Shown here piece by piece: positions 33,301-45,300 of a DNA stretch of 64,000 nucleotides. How positions within the stretch are numbered: the first letter of the stretch is position 1; each line of letters starts with the position of its first letter. Location of the stretch: NCBI RefSeq assembly GCF_028583425.1, contig NC_072794.1, forward strand, positions 31,803,232-31,867,231, in the 5' to 3' direction. The notes below the pieces were generated by a model. It worked only from the letters and a program-made list of their open reading frames with translations, was not told the DNA's origin and made no database searches. This stretch comes from Eublepharis macularius. Its lineage: Eukaryota; Chordata; Lepidosauria; Squamata; Eublepharidae. The position numbers were made by a program, and so were the translations under genes.

Positions 33301-36300
33301 GGAGCCTTTAACTATTTTCCAGAAAGCTTTGCTATTATGATTAATGGAAGTCTGCAATAACTTTTACCAAGTCCTGGATTTATATGTCTCTCTTTTTATT
33401 CTAAGTACAGTCTTATATTGCTACTTGGCTTTTAAATAAAATGTGAGAGAGGCATAAGAGTCAGTATGTTTAAAACTCTGATAGGCTCTTGACTTCTGGG
33501 CCTTCAAAAACTGGCAGTCCCTATTAAACCAACTAGTTTGGCTCATTCTTGGAAGACCAGATGTAGTGGTATAAATAGGGTTGCAGTTCTTGGAACTTTT
33601 TTGTCATACAATTTGTCTCCTCCGCTGATGGCAAAGAGAAGAAGGGGTTTACTGAAGGTGGAAAGAAGTCTGTGGTTAACTGTAATGGTAAATGGTCACT
33701 TCTCAAGTAGCTTCCCAGTTTGAAAAGTGGGTATTTTCTCTTTGACAGAAGATGATAGTCACATATAATCAGTGAGGCTGCATCTCTAGATGAAAGGTAT
33801 CTAAGTATCCCCATCATCGGGAGCTAGGAGTTACCATTAATAATCAAATCTAGCTGCCAGTTTAATTAAGAAAGAACCAGCTGAAGTGATAGTCTTATCC
33901 TTTGCCGCTCAATTTCCTAACACGTTGGGGGTGGGGGATTCAAATCTAATAACCACCATTTAGAATTTATCAAAGTCTCATATGAGGAGCCAATTGGGCA
34001 TTTAAGTCACCGGCCAAAGAGACTAGGATATCAGGAAATTACATTTCCAACTTTGCACACAATTTATTGTCGAAGGCTTTCACGGCTGGAGAACGATGGT
34101 TGTTGTGGATTTTCCGGGCTGTATAGCCGTGGTCTTGTTATTGTAGTTCCTGATGTTTCGCCAGCAGCTGTGGCTGGCATCTTCAGAGGTGTAGCACCAA
34201 AAGACAGAGATCTCTCAGTGTCACAGTGTGGAAAAGATGTTGGCAGGTCATTTATATCTACTCAGGAGGGGTGGGGTTGAGCTGAGTCATCCTGTAAGAG
34301 TTTCCCAGGGTGTGGAATGCTAATGGAGGGAGGCTTCACTGTATCCTGAGGAGGTTCTTTAGCATATGGATTGGTGCTTGATGTGCTAATCTTCTCTGCA
34401 GGGCTATTGTCGGGTATAGAGTGTTTTGTTAGCCTGGTGTTTTTCAGGACTGGAAACCATGTTCTATTCATTCTTAAAGGCTCTTCTTTCCTGTTGAAGT
34501 TTTGCTTGTGCTTGTGAATTTCAATGGCTTCCCTGTGCAGTCTGACGAAGTAGTTGGAAGTGTTGTCCAGTATTTTAGTGTCCTGGAATAGGATACTGTG
34601 TCCTGTTTGAGGCTATGAGTTAGGCTATGTTCAGCTACTGCTGATTTTTCAGGATGGCCAAGTCTGCAGTGTCTTTCATGTTCTTTTATTCTTGTCTGGA
34701 TGCTATGCTTTGTGGTCCCAATGTAAACCTGTCCACAGCTGCAGGGTATACGGTATACTCCTGCAGAGGTGAGGGGGTCTCTACTGTCTTTTGCTGATCG
34801 TAGCATCTGTTGTATTTTTCTGGTGGGTCTGAATACTGTTTGTAAGCTGTACTTTTTCATAAGCTTTCCCATCTGATCAGTGATTCCTTTGATATATGGC
34901 AAAAACACTTTTTCCTGTGGGAGACTGTTTTTCCTTAGTTGTTTGCTTTATCCTTGGTTTACTCGCTCTTCTGATTTCATTTCTGGAGTAGCCATTTGCT
35001 TGAAGTGCGTGGTTTAGATGATTAATTTCCTCGTTGAGAAAGTGTGGTTCACATATCCGTCTTGCACGATCTATGAATGTTTTTATTATGCCTCTTTTCT
35101 GTCGAGGGTGGTGATTGGAGTTTTTGTGTAAGTACCAATCTGTGTGAGTTGGTTTCCTGTAGACCTTGTGACCTAACTGAAAGTTTGCTTTGCAGATGAC
35201 CAAAGTATCTAGAAATGGAAGTTTACCCCTGGTTTCTTTCTCCATGGTGAATTGTATGTTCAGGTGGATATTGTTGAGGTGGTTTAAAAACTCCACCAAT
35301 TCTTCCTCACCATGGCTCCAAATGATAAAGGTATCATCCACGAACCGGAACCAGACTGTAGGTTTGTGGGGTGCTGATTCTAGAGCTGTTTTTTTAAAAT
35401 GTTCCATGTAGAAGTTTGCTATAACTGGGCTGAGAGGGCTTCTCATGGCCACCCCATCCATCTGTTCATAGAATTCGTTATCCCATTGGAAGTAACTGGT
35501 TGTCAGACAATGGTGGAATAAGGCTGTTACATCTTCTGGAAAAATCTGATTAATAAGTGCGATTGTGTCTTTTACCGGAACCTTGGTAAATAGGGATACA
35601 ACATCAAAACTGACGAGTATGTCCTGTGGATTGAGTTTCAGAGAACTGATTTTGTTGATGAAATGTTCTGAATCTTTGATGTAAGACGTGGTTTTTCAGA
35701 TGTGGTCCTGTAGAAGATTGGTCAGATGTTTAGCTAATTCATATGTTGGTGAACCAGTGGCACTCACGATGGGTCGGAGTGGGACTGAATCGTTATGAAT
35801 TTTAGGGAGTCTATATAGTCATGGTGGCTGTGCTTCTGTCTTGCATAGTTTTTTGTGCATGTCAGGATGAAGTGAGGAATTCTTGATCAGCGCATTAGTT
35901 AGCCTGGTGATTTTGCAGGTTGGATCTCGTTTTAGTTTTTTGTAGGTGGAAGGGTCCAGGAGTTCCTTAATCTTCTTTTTGTATTCTTCTGTTTTGCAGT
36001 TTGCACACAATTGTTCCAATTGTGTGCAATTTGCACACAATTGTTCCAAGTGCCACCATTGTCCCAAAATGTCCCCCAAAAATTCTTAATAGATCGAGGA
36101 GGAAAATAAATGTTAATCAGAATTAGGTGAGTGGATTGAATTAAAACAGCAATAACAAAGTGAGGAGCGGAGTTAAGTATTGTACTTCATATATTCCATG
36201 TCTGTAAAATAAGACAGGCAAAGCCTGCCTTTTGTTTTAATGACTGGAATGGCTATAGAAGTACAATCCAGAAGTGGTTCATAACCCAAGTTTCCTGAAG

Positions 36301-39300
36301 AAGAATTATGTCAAAAAATCTTAAAAACGGAGTTAAATCTGGATTGGCCAATTTACTGCTCCAGCCCACTATATTCCAGGACATAATCCTTGGTGGCATC
36401 CTGTCAGGTCTCCCTGCAAGTCATTGATGCATCTCATCTATTTTGCCCACCATTTTTTCTGGAATACAGACTTTACTTTACTGAGGACAGGGGGGAACTG
36501 TTGGAGTCTGAGTAGTTATTGTATGTTGTTTTGGGCAAAGTTCATCTGGTTCTAAAAACCTCATAGCTTGCTGATCAGGTATTAGCTGTTGGACAAATTT
36601 AGTCCTGAGAGTAGTGGTTCAGAGGAACCTGGACAAGTTGGTTTAGTATTATTTGATAGTGAGTTTGATTCAGATCATTTTTTCCTTGTTTTAAGTTACC
36701 AGACTTATGTGGGCATTAGTTGAGCTGTTCGTAACCAGGGAAGACTGTTCCTGATTAGTTCCTAACAATAAGGATGTTTCCTTAGTTCTAGTAATTTATC
36801 TGTAATGGCTTTTAGTTCTGTAGGTGGAAGAACCCCATAGGAGGGAACTTTTCCTCAGTTTCCATTAGATGATCAACATTAGGACTTACCATAGCTTCCT
36901 CAATAGATTTAAGACTGGGAGTGAACTTGGGGTTAGTCTGTGTGTGCCAGCTGCTGAAATTTGAGGCCAGAATGGGACTCCTTCCGATTCCCAGTATTTA
37001 GGAGACAGTACTGCAGTGGCTTTTGTGGTTCAGTACCCTTCACAGTGACTTGCAGAAGCAAAATAAATTGTGCATTGAAAGGGGACATTTTTCTGTATTT
37101 TCATAACATTTATGCATGATGAAGAATTTAATTTTAAGGGTTCTCTGTGTATTTGGTATAGTGTGCTTGGGAGGGGGACGCCAAAGATTTGTGCAGGAGG
37201 CCTCCACACAAATCAGCTGACCTCTGCTTCTTCCCAGTTGTGCAGTCCTCCTCCTCCAACCCGTTTGATCATGCCTTTCCCTCCACCATTTCAACTGATC
37301 TCTGCCTTTTAAAGAAACTTTTACGATGCCTGTGTACTCATGCAGATTACCATTGGTGGGGTTTAATCCCTTGTGTGGCACCATTATGTGGATTTCTTGC
37401 CCCAGGCGGTGGGGCCACTGACTTGCTTCCCAGCATTAAGCTGTATCTAACTGCATTTCTGGACTCTTCAGCACTTGTGCAAATGTCTCTGAGTCTTAAA
37501 CCTCTCTGGAGGTTGTCTGAATTTACTTGGCTGGAGGCTAATTAATGTCTTCAGAGTTATTTTTTTAAAAATTAAAATATGGTTCAGCTTTCTTGAAAAT
37601 GCAGTTTTTTGACATTCTTCAGCATTTTCTAGGTTTCTTCCAGTATAGCTTTTGTTCATCCTTTTTGGAAAAGCTGCCTTAATGTTGCTTCTGTTCTTTC
37701 ATGTAAATCACAAACATGGTGTACTTGTTCATGGAGTCTATTTGTTGCCATAAGTCATTATGGGTGTGAGAGTGCATGCACTTTTTTTGTCTAGAAACTT
37801 TAAATTTTTTTATATAACAGATGAGGGGAACAGAATAGAAGGGAGAGGGGAGAAAAAATCATATATTTGTAAATTTAACACATTGCACCATTTAGTCTAA
37901 TATGTTTCAAACTCATAATTCTAATTACAGATACCTCTTTATGTTCTGTGGCTCAGCTATTATTTTCTGTTTTTCCATTTATTTTTAGTTATTGTCCATA
38001 AACGTCTTCATCTTGACTGTAGGCTAGGTTTCTTCAATCTTCTGTATCCAGGTGTACAATGGCTCCCAAATGTCATTATGTGTTATAATATCAACATCTT
38101 TCAATAAACTCGAAAGTTTGTCCATTTCAGCTGTCTCAAGTATTTTTTCAATCAATTTTCTTGTGTTGGAGTAGCTGCCATTTTCCAGAGTCCCGCGTAT
38201 AAAATCCTAGCTCAGAAAAGTATGCACTTTTTATAGTCTTTAGACCAAACAAGACACATGGGGCACAGGTAAATTACTTATTAGGCTAAATTTTCAGTAT
38301 GTGCCCCATTGTATTTTTAAAAAGCTTTGAATGTGCATCAGCCCATTTCTGAATGGTCACCCAATGAGGATCTTTGCTGAGTGGTTTTTGGAATCTGGAT
38401 CTTCTGAGTTCTAGTCTAATCATGCTCTGGATTGTTGCAGGGGTTGAAGAGAGGAGAATTCTGCCTATAAATTCATTGGACTCTTTGTCATAGAAGCCTT
38501 ATTGATGGAAGCCAAGCCATCAGGACAAGTACTTGTGACTCAGCTGTATACTAGTTCACTAGTTATGTGGAAACACAGAAAACATTTTGAAGTATGGATC
38601 CCAGCACCTCTTCCGTTGCCACGTTTGACCTTTAAGTATCTGCTGTTTTTCCTCTTATATTTTCTTGAGTAACAATAGAGACTGGGGGAAGAGCTGTTTC
38701 GTTTTGTACCTCCTATTCCAAATAACATTTCCCAAGAATTCTTTGAACCATCAGGGATGCTGCCAGTAATTTCCAACCGTGTTGTTGTGGGAGGAACTGC
38801 CAAAATAAAGAGCAAGAGCTGGAGGGGTGTGTGTATGGGCTGAAGGTACCAGCTGCCAGGAAGCAAGGGCTGGGACAGGAGCTCTGACAGCAGGTGCTTG
38901 AGCTTCAAGGTTAAGACTATTTTTAGGGGAAAGTGGACAAACATAGCATGGCAGCCCGTTTATGCTTTTACTGTCTTTGCAAAAAGGAAATTTCCTTCCA
39001 TTAGAAAAAAAACAGAATTGGACCTCTCTTGCTGGAATACCTGTACTAGCTGAAATCTTTGTTCTCATGACACAATTAAATTATTTTAATATATTTTTAT
39101 TTAAACTGTCAAGCAAAGAAAAAACAGAATGAAGAAATCCTAGGATTAAATACAGTTCACAGTGCAACAGGTTCGGTATGGATTTTATCTGATTTATTAG
39201 AAGACAATTAGTGCAGGCTTTTGTTTGTCCTTAGTATTGAATTGCAATATTTGCATACTAGAAAAAAGGGTACCTATTTTAATTTGTTGGTGTTTTTAAA

Positions 39301-42300
39301 TAGGTACTGAACGTTATGTACTTGCTCCCAAAGCAGAGCATATGTGTTTTAGGGATTTTTAAATGCTTGAGGTATTTATTTGCTACATTTAAAGCCTGCT
39401 TTTCTGAGAACTGTTCCTCAAAGTATTGGTCCTATTAACACCAGGCTGGTGAGAGAGGCCAAAGTGTCCTTTTCTTTCTTTTCATCAGTCTCAGGACAGC
39501 TGACACTCTTATGGAAAGTGATATTTGCTCGAATGCAGCCAGACATTTGCACAGTAATAACTTATCACACTGTACATGTATAACTACATTGTGAACCAAT
39601 GGTAAGATTTTGCCAAAACAATACAGGTGATATTTTTGCTCCTGATCTGAAGTCCACAGGAGGAGGAGCATGATAAAATTTTATTTCCAACTTGGCAAGG
39701 TAATGCAAATTAGCAGTTTACTAAACGGTTAAATGCTTACTGTAGAAAACTACTGCTTGATAAACTGAATGTACCCATTGTATGTGCTAAAAGGCTTGTA
39801 ATGGCAACTAATGCCTCTTAATTAGCTATGCAATCAATGACTTTTACATAGGTATTAACTGATTTCTGTTCTTGCCTTGCATATTTTTAAGAGGTCTTAA
39901 AGCTTTTGAGAGAGCTTTAAGGTTTCATGTGAGAAAATGACTGGTCTAGAAAGGTTTTCTGTTAAGAATGTGTGCGCCATACACCCCTAGTTGCCATAAA
40001 TACAGCCTCACCCAAACCCTTCCAGTGCAAATGCTTGAGTAAACTTTGATAGTCTCTGATTTTCCACCCTGGCTTAGCAAACTTTAGGTTGTATCTAGTA
40101 GCCAGTGCAGTTAGAGAATTCTAGACAATGACCTTTCTGTTAAAAATTACTTGTTTTTGAGCTGTGGCAGTCTTTCTAAAGAGGCTGAGTGAAAGGTGGA
40201 AAGCTGTTTAGGTAGACCTTCTCTGAATTAGTTATTGATGTTTGATATGCACCAATAGTATATTTTATATTTATGAAAGTGTGTTTCTTGGTCACAATTC
40301 ACTTACAACAGTTGAACTTTGCATAGATGCATCAGATTGTACCTCTTGCACTTGATTACCTTTGACCTTATTGTTTCCATGTTTTCACCTCTGTCCTGCA
40401 TACATATCTGTACACATGCCATGATGTGATTCCTATTTAGTGATCCATAGTTGACAAAGCTTTATCTATAATCATTTAATCTTAATGGTGACTCCTCTTG
40501 GACAGGGTTCTGTAATGATTTTATGGGTGCACATTCTACTTCAAACCGTAACATGAAAGGCTTGATCTTCTATAACAATGTTCAATCTTTAAGTTGATTT
40601 CCATGACAGCTGTGGTCTTGTGTAGACAGCTTTTTACTTGGAACAACATTTACTGATCCTCCTTCAGTCATTGGCTTGTCCACATGTTTAGGGAGTAAAT
40701 CCAAAGCTGGAGGCAAGATGAATCATCAATTTGTGTGAAGTCAGGGACTTGGAGCACACCTCTGTGTTGTCTTGGGATAAATATAGTGGAGCTGCTTGTG
40801 TGCAGCTGAGAGTTCCATAGATTGCAACAGTGATCTGTAAATAGCCCAAGAGAGTCAGCAAAGGATGTAGATGAAACACCTTGGAATTCCTGCAGATTGG
40901 GTACTTTTTATTGCAATAATTACCTACTTATAACAGCTGTGTCAACAAGTACTTCCCTGAACAGTTCTTTTCCTTTGGCTTTTATCCTGGAATGCCAGGG
41001 TCAGCCAAAACTCACAATTAAAAAAAATGAAATTAAAATAAAAATCAAAGTATTGCAGCTATTTTAACAGAAGTACTGAACGCCTAGCGCAAGAATTCAG
41101 CAAGAGCCACATCATTCTGTCTGCATTTATCTTCTATTCAGAAGAACAGAATTTGCTCCAAGATTTAACATTTTCTTTGCCCTTTAATTTTGTATAACTA
41201 TTTTCATTTTACAATCTGTGAATGATCATTCTGTAACCTCCCATTGTGGTGTTTGTTTGTATTATTCGTTTTTGCAATAGGTTGCTTGTTAACAATATAG
41301 ACCTCTTTATTTAGTTTTTTGCTTCCAAAAAAGTAATTATCCACTTCCTCTCATAATTTCATTAGGTTTTCCTTGCTGATACCTAACATGGTGCTGGTTT
41401 ACTAACAGTTAAAAGGTTCCAATCTGTCATGGCCAGATATAGGTTCTAGCTTCTTCCATAGTTGTATAAGCGCAAGATGAGCAACCATTAATAAACTGAA
41501 TTACATTTCCCCCCTCAAAATGAGCTGCATAATGTATATTGCCCAACAGCATGGTCATTAGATTAAGGTCTTTCTCACAGTTGTTTTCTTAATGTCAACA
41601 TGGATTGTTTCGTCAAATTCTTGTATTTAAAGACATGTTCACCAAATGTGTAAGTCTGTGTTGAAGTACTCTTTCCAACAAAGTCTGTTTCCTGAGATGC
41701 ATATATATATTGGATCTTGGGGTAAAAGACCAGAAATTGAGGAATCTAAAAAAGTTATTACATCAACATACTCACTCAGTACATTGGACCAAGTGGTCAG
41801 TTGCATTCTTCGCCGCTCCAGTCAAATCTTGTTTGTCTAGTATATAGTCTATCCCACAACCAATCAGCAGGCAGTACTAATGGTTGCAGATATTTCACAT
41901 GGTCCCTCCCCATAACATTCCAGTCCAATCCTCAGAAAGTCAGTTCCCAGGGTTTTAGGACCCATGTAGATATAATGGCCGCCTATATATGGGGAGACGA
42001 AGTTGTTCTTCTTGCCTCTTCTGTCAGTGCATCCATGTGATGGAAGAGGGTCGGGGTTTTTTTGGCCCCTTCCTTCTCATCTCTACAGCCCCCCCCCCAA
42101 ACTGTATGGGTACCAGGATTCAACTTTCCGAAGGTCAGAAGGGGTTGCTAGAGTTAAGAGAACATGAGAAATAGAGATGGGCACGAACCAGAAAAAAACG
42201 AACCATGCAGTTCATGGTTCGTCACGTTTCATGAACCACGAACTGTCACAAACCTACCTCGGTTTGTGAACTGGTTCATTAGGTTCATGAAAAACGTCAC

Positions 42301-45300
42301 TTCTGGGCCAGCAAATCACCACTTCCGGGTCAGCAGAAGGTCACTTCTGGGTCAGCAGAAGGTCTGCAGAAAGCCCTTTCCCCATTGCCTAGGAAACTGA
42401 TTGATCAGTGATGAACTTTTTCAGTGATGAACTGAAAAATGAACCAAACAAACTGCCCTAAAGTTCGTGGTGGTTTGTCAGAAGTGGGCTCTGGCAAACT
42501 GCCAGTCCGTGAACCACGAACTGGCCTGGTTCGTGCCGAACTTGAGTTCGTATTTTGGTTCATGCCCACCTAATGAGAAATAATACTGATCTTTGCATTC
42601 ATGAATTGTGGGATCCAACCTAGTGTCTTCACTTCTGTTTGTCTTATGTTTAATATCTGTTCTAAAAAATACTTCACTCTCAAAGAGAGATTCCTAACCA
42701 TAGATTGACTTGTGAACAGCATTGATCTGTTCACACTACCAGTGCACTTGTGTGTGTGTGTGTAACTGAAGTTACCTTGTGCTGGGACAAAGTTGAGTGA
42801 AGCAGCCCTTCATGTTAACAGTGAGAGTTTTATTTTCCGTAGAGTAGACATGAGAATGGCTGTCTTTGCGGTTACACCTAAAATTTATTATTTCTGTTAT
42901 TGTCTAATGAATTTTGGTTTTGTGGAGGCTAGAGTTGGCTGCCCTCTCTTGGTGGTGAAGGGGTTTGAGTATGTCAGTGAAGCTAAGAGCAACACTGTCA
43001 GGAACACAGGCTTGGTCAGGAGTCTAAACTCCTGAAAGAGTCACTCAAGGTGGAATGGTCAAAGCTGAGACATCAGACTAAGATGTATCCATCCCCTTCC
43101 AGAATCAACAGAAGATAATTGACTGTTCCAATGGTGATGGGAGTGGGAGAATTCTTGAAGGCTAGCTACTGGGCAGTGGCAGTAGTGGTAGTGGAAGGTG
43201 ACACTGGTGGAGGCTCTTTCACAGACAACGGCAGTATCACTTTAGCTAACCCTGCTTAGTACTGCACAGAAGAAGGCAATGGTAAACCACTTCTGCTAAT
43301 CTCTTACCTTGAAAACCCTATGATGAGAGAATCCAAAATGAAAAAAGATATAGTGCTGGAAGACAGGACTCCTAGCTTGGAATCAGTTGGCTACTGGGGA
43401 AGAGCTGAGGACAAATGATGGGACTTAATGATGGGACTGGATTAAAGCTGAAAGGACATCCAATTGTGGATGTGAATAGATGCAAAAGGAACATCCAAAG
43501 CTGTGTGACATGCATAATAGGAACATGGAACCTGAGAAGTACAAAGCCAGGTAAGCTAGAAATCGTAAAACAAGAAATGGAATGTTTAAACATTGCAATC
43601 CTGGATGTGAGTGAACTAATGTAGGGCATTTTCAGTCAGAAAACCACAGTGTGTTTCACTGTGGAAATGACAAACTCAAAAGAAATGGATCCAGAGGAGT
43701 TAGCTGTGTTAGTCTGCAGTAGCAAAATAGAAAAGAGTCCAGTAGCACCTTTAAAACTAACCCACTTTACTGTAGTATAAGCTTTCAAGAACGACAGTTC
43801 TCTTCATCAGATGCATCTGATGAAGAGAACTGTGGTTCTCGAAAGCTTATGCTACAGTAAAGTGGGTTAGTCTTAAAGGTGCTACTGGACTATTTTAAAA
43901 GGAAATGATGTTGCACTAATACAGAGGCGCAACTAGCACAAACAGTCAAGAGCTACAATGCAAGGTCTGTCCGATTAATATCAAACTTCATGGAAGGCCT
44001 GTTAACATAACCATCATTCCAGTTTATGCCCCAACTACAGATGCTGAAGAGGTAGAAATTGAAAACATTTATGCAAGCGTCCAATAAGAAATTGATCATA
44101 CACCTAAACAAGAGATGGTAATAATTATAGATGGCTGGAAAGCAAAAGTAGGAAACAACGCAGAATCAAACATTGTTGGAAAATTTGGTCTAGGATCATG
44201 AAATGAAGCAGGAGAACGACTCATAGAATTTTGTGAAGTGAACAACCTGTTCATTGCTAACACATACTTCAGGCAACCAAAAAGATAATTGTATACATGG
44301 AAATCACCAGGTGACCAATGTAGGAACCAAATAGATTACATAATTGGAAGCAGAAGATGGAGAAGTTCTAATCTCTGCTAAAACAAGACCAGGAGCTGAT
44401 TGTGATGTAGACCATGAGCTGCTAATATCAAAAATAAGAATAAAGCTGAAGAGAAACAATAAAAGAATCATAGTGCCAAAATACAATCTAAATAATATTC
44501 ATGAAGAATTTAAAGACCATGTAAAGAACAGATTTGTAATACTAAATATAATTGATCATGAACCAGAAGAACTATGGGCCAAAACCAGGGATATTATCAA
44601 GGAAGAATGTGCAGGGATTATTCCTGTAGCCAAAAGAAAGGAGAAGCCTAAATGAATGACTGAGGAAACTTTTCAAGTTGCTAAAGAAAGCTGAGAAGCA
44701 AAAGGTAAAAGAGAGTCAGAATTCTGAATGCAGCTTTTCAGTGACTTTCAGTTACTTCAGTGAGATTTATTATAATAACCAGCGCAAAGAAATAGAAGAC
44801 AACAACAAAAAAGGAAGAACAAGAGATCTGTTCCTCAAGATCCAGGACATCAAAGGTAAATTCAAGCCGTGGCTCAGGATGCTGAAAGATCAACACAGAA
44901 TTACGGTATCTGGTCAGGACGAAATAAAGGAAAGATGGAAACAATACACTGAAGAACTATACAGAAGAAATGGAAGGATAACAGATAACCTTCAAAGAAG
45001 AATCTTTTGACAAAGAACCAGAAATCTTAGAAAGTGAGGTAAAAGCTGCACTCAAAGCACTTGGGAGAAACAAAGCACCTGGAGTAGATGGAATACCAAT
45101 AGAGCTATTTCAAGCTACAGAAATGGAATCCATCAAAATCTTAATAAGAATCTGTCAACAAATATGGAAAAAACCATGGCCCACAGATTGGAAACAATCT
45201 ACATTCTAATTCCCCAAAAAGAGGATGCCAAAGAGTGCAGTAACTATCAGACTATCATGTTAATTTCCCATGCAAACAAAGTTATGCTCAAAATTCTATA

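Noticed and set aside
42300..42365. Possible CRISPR-like or satellite array of CACTTCTGGGTCAGCAGAAG units
   Set aside because: Only about three imperfect copies, fully inside a MITE with exact 8-bp target duplications.
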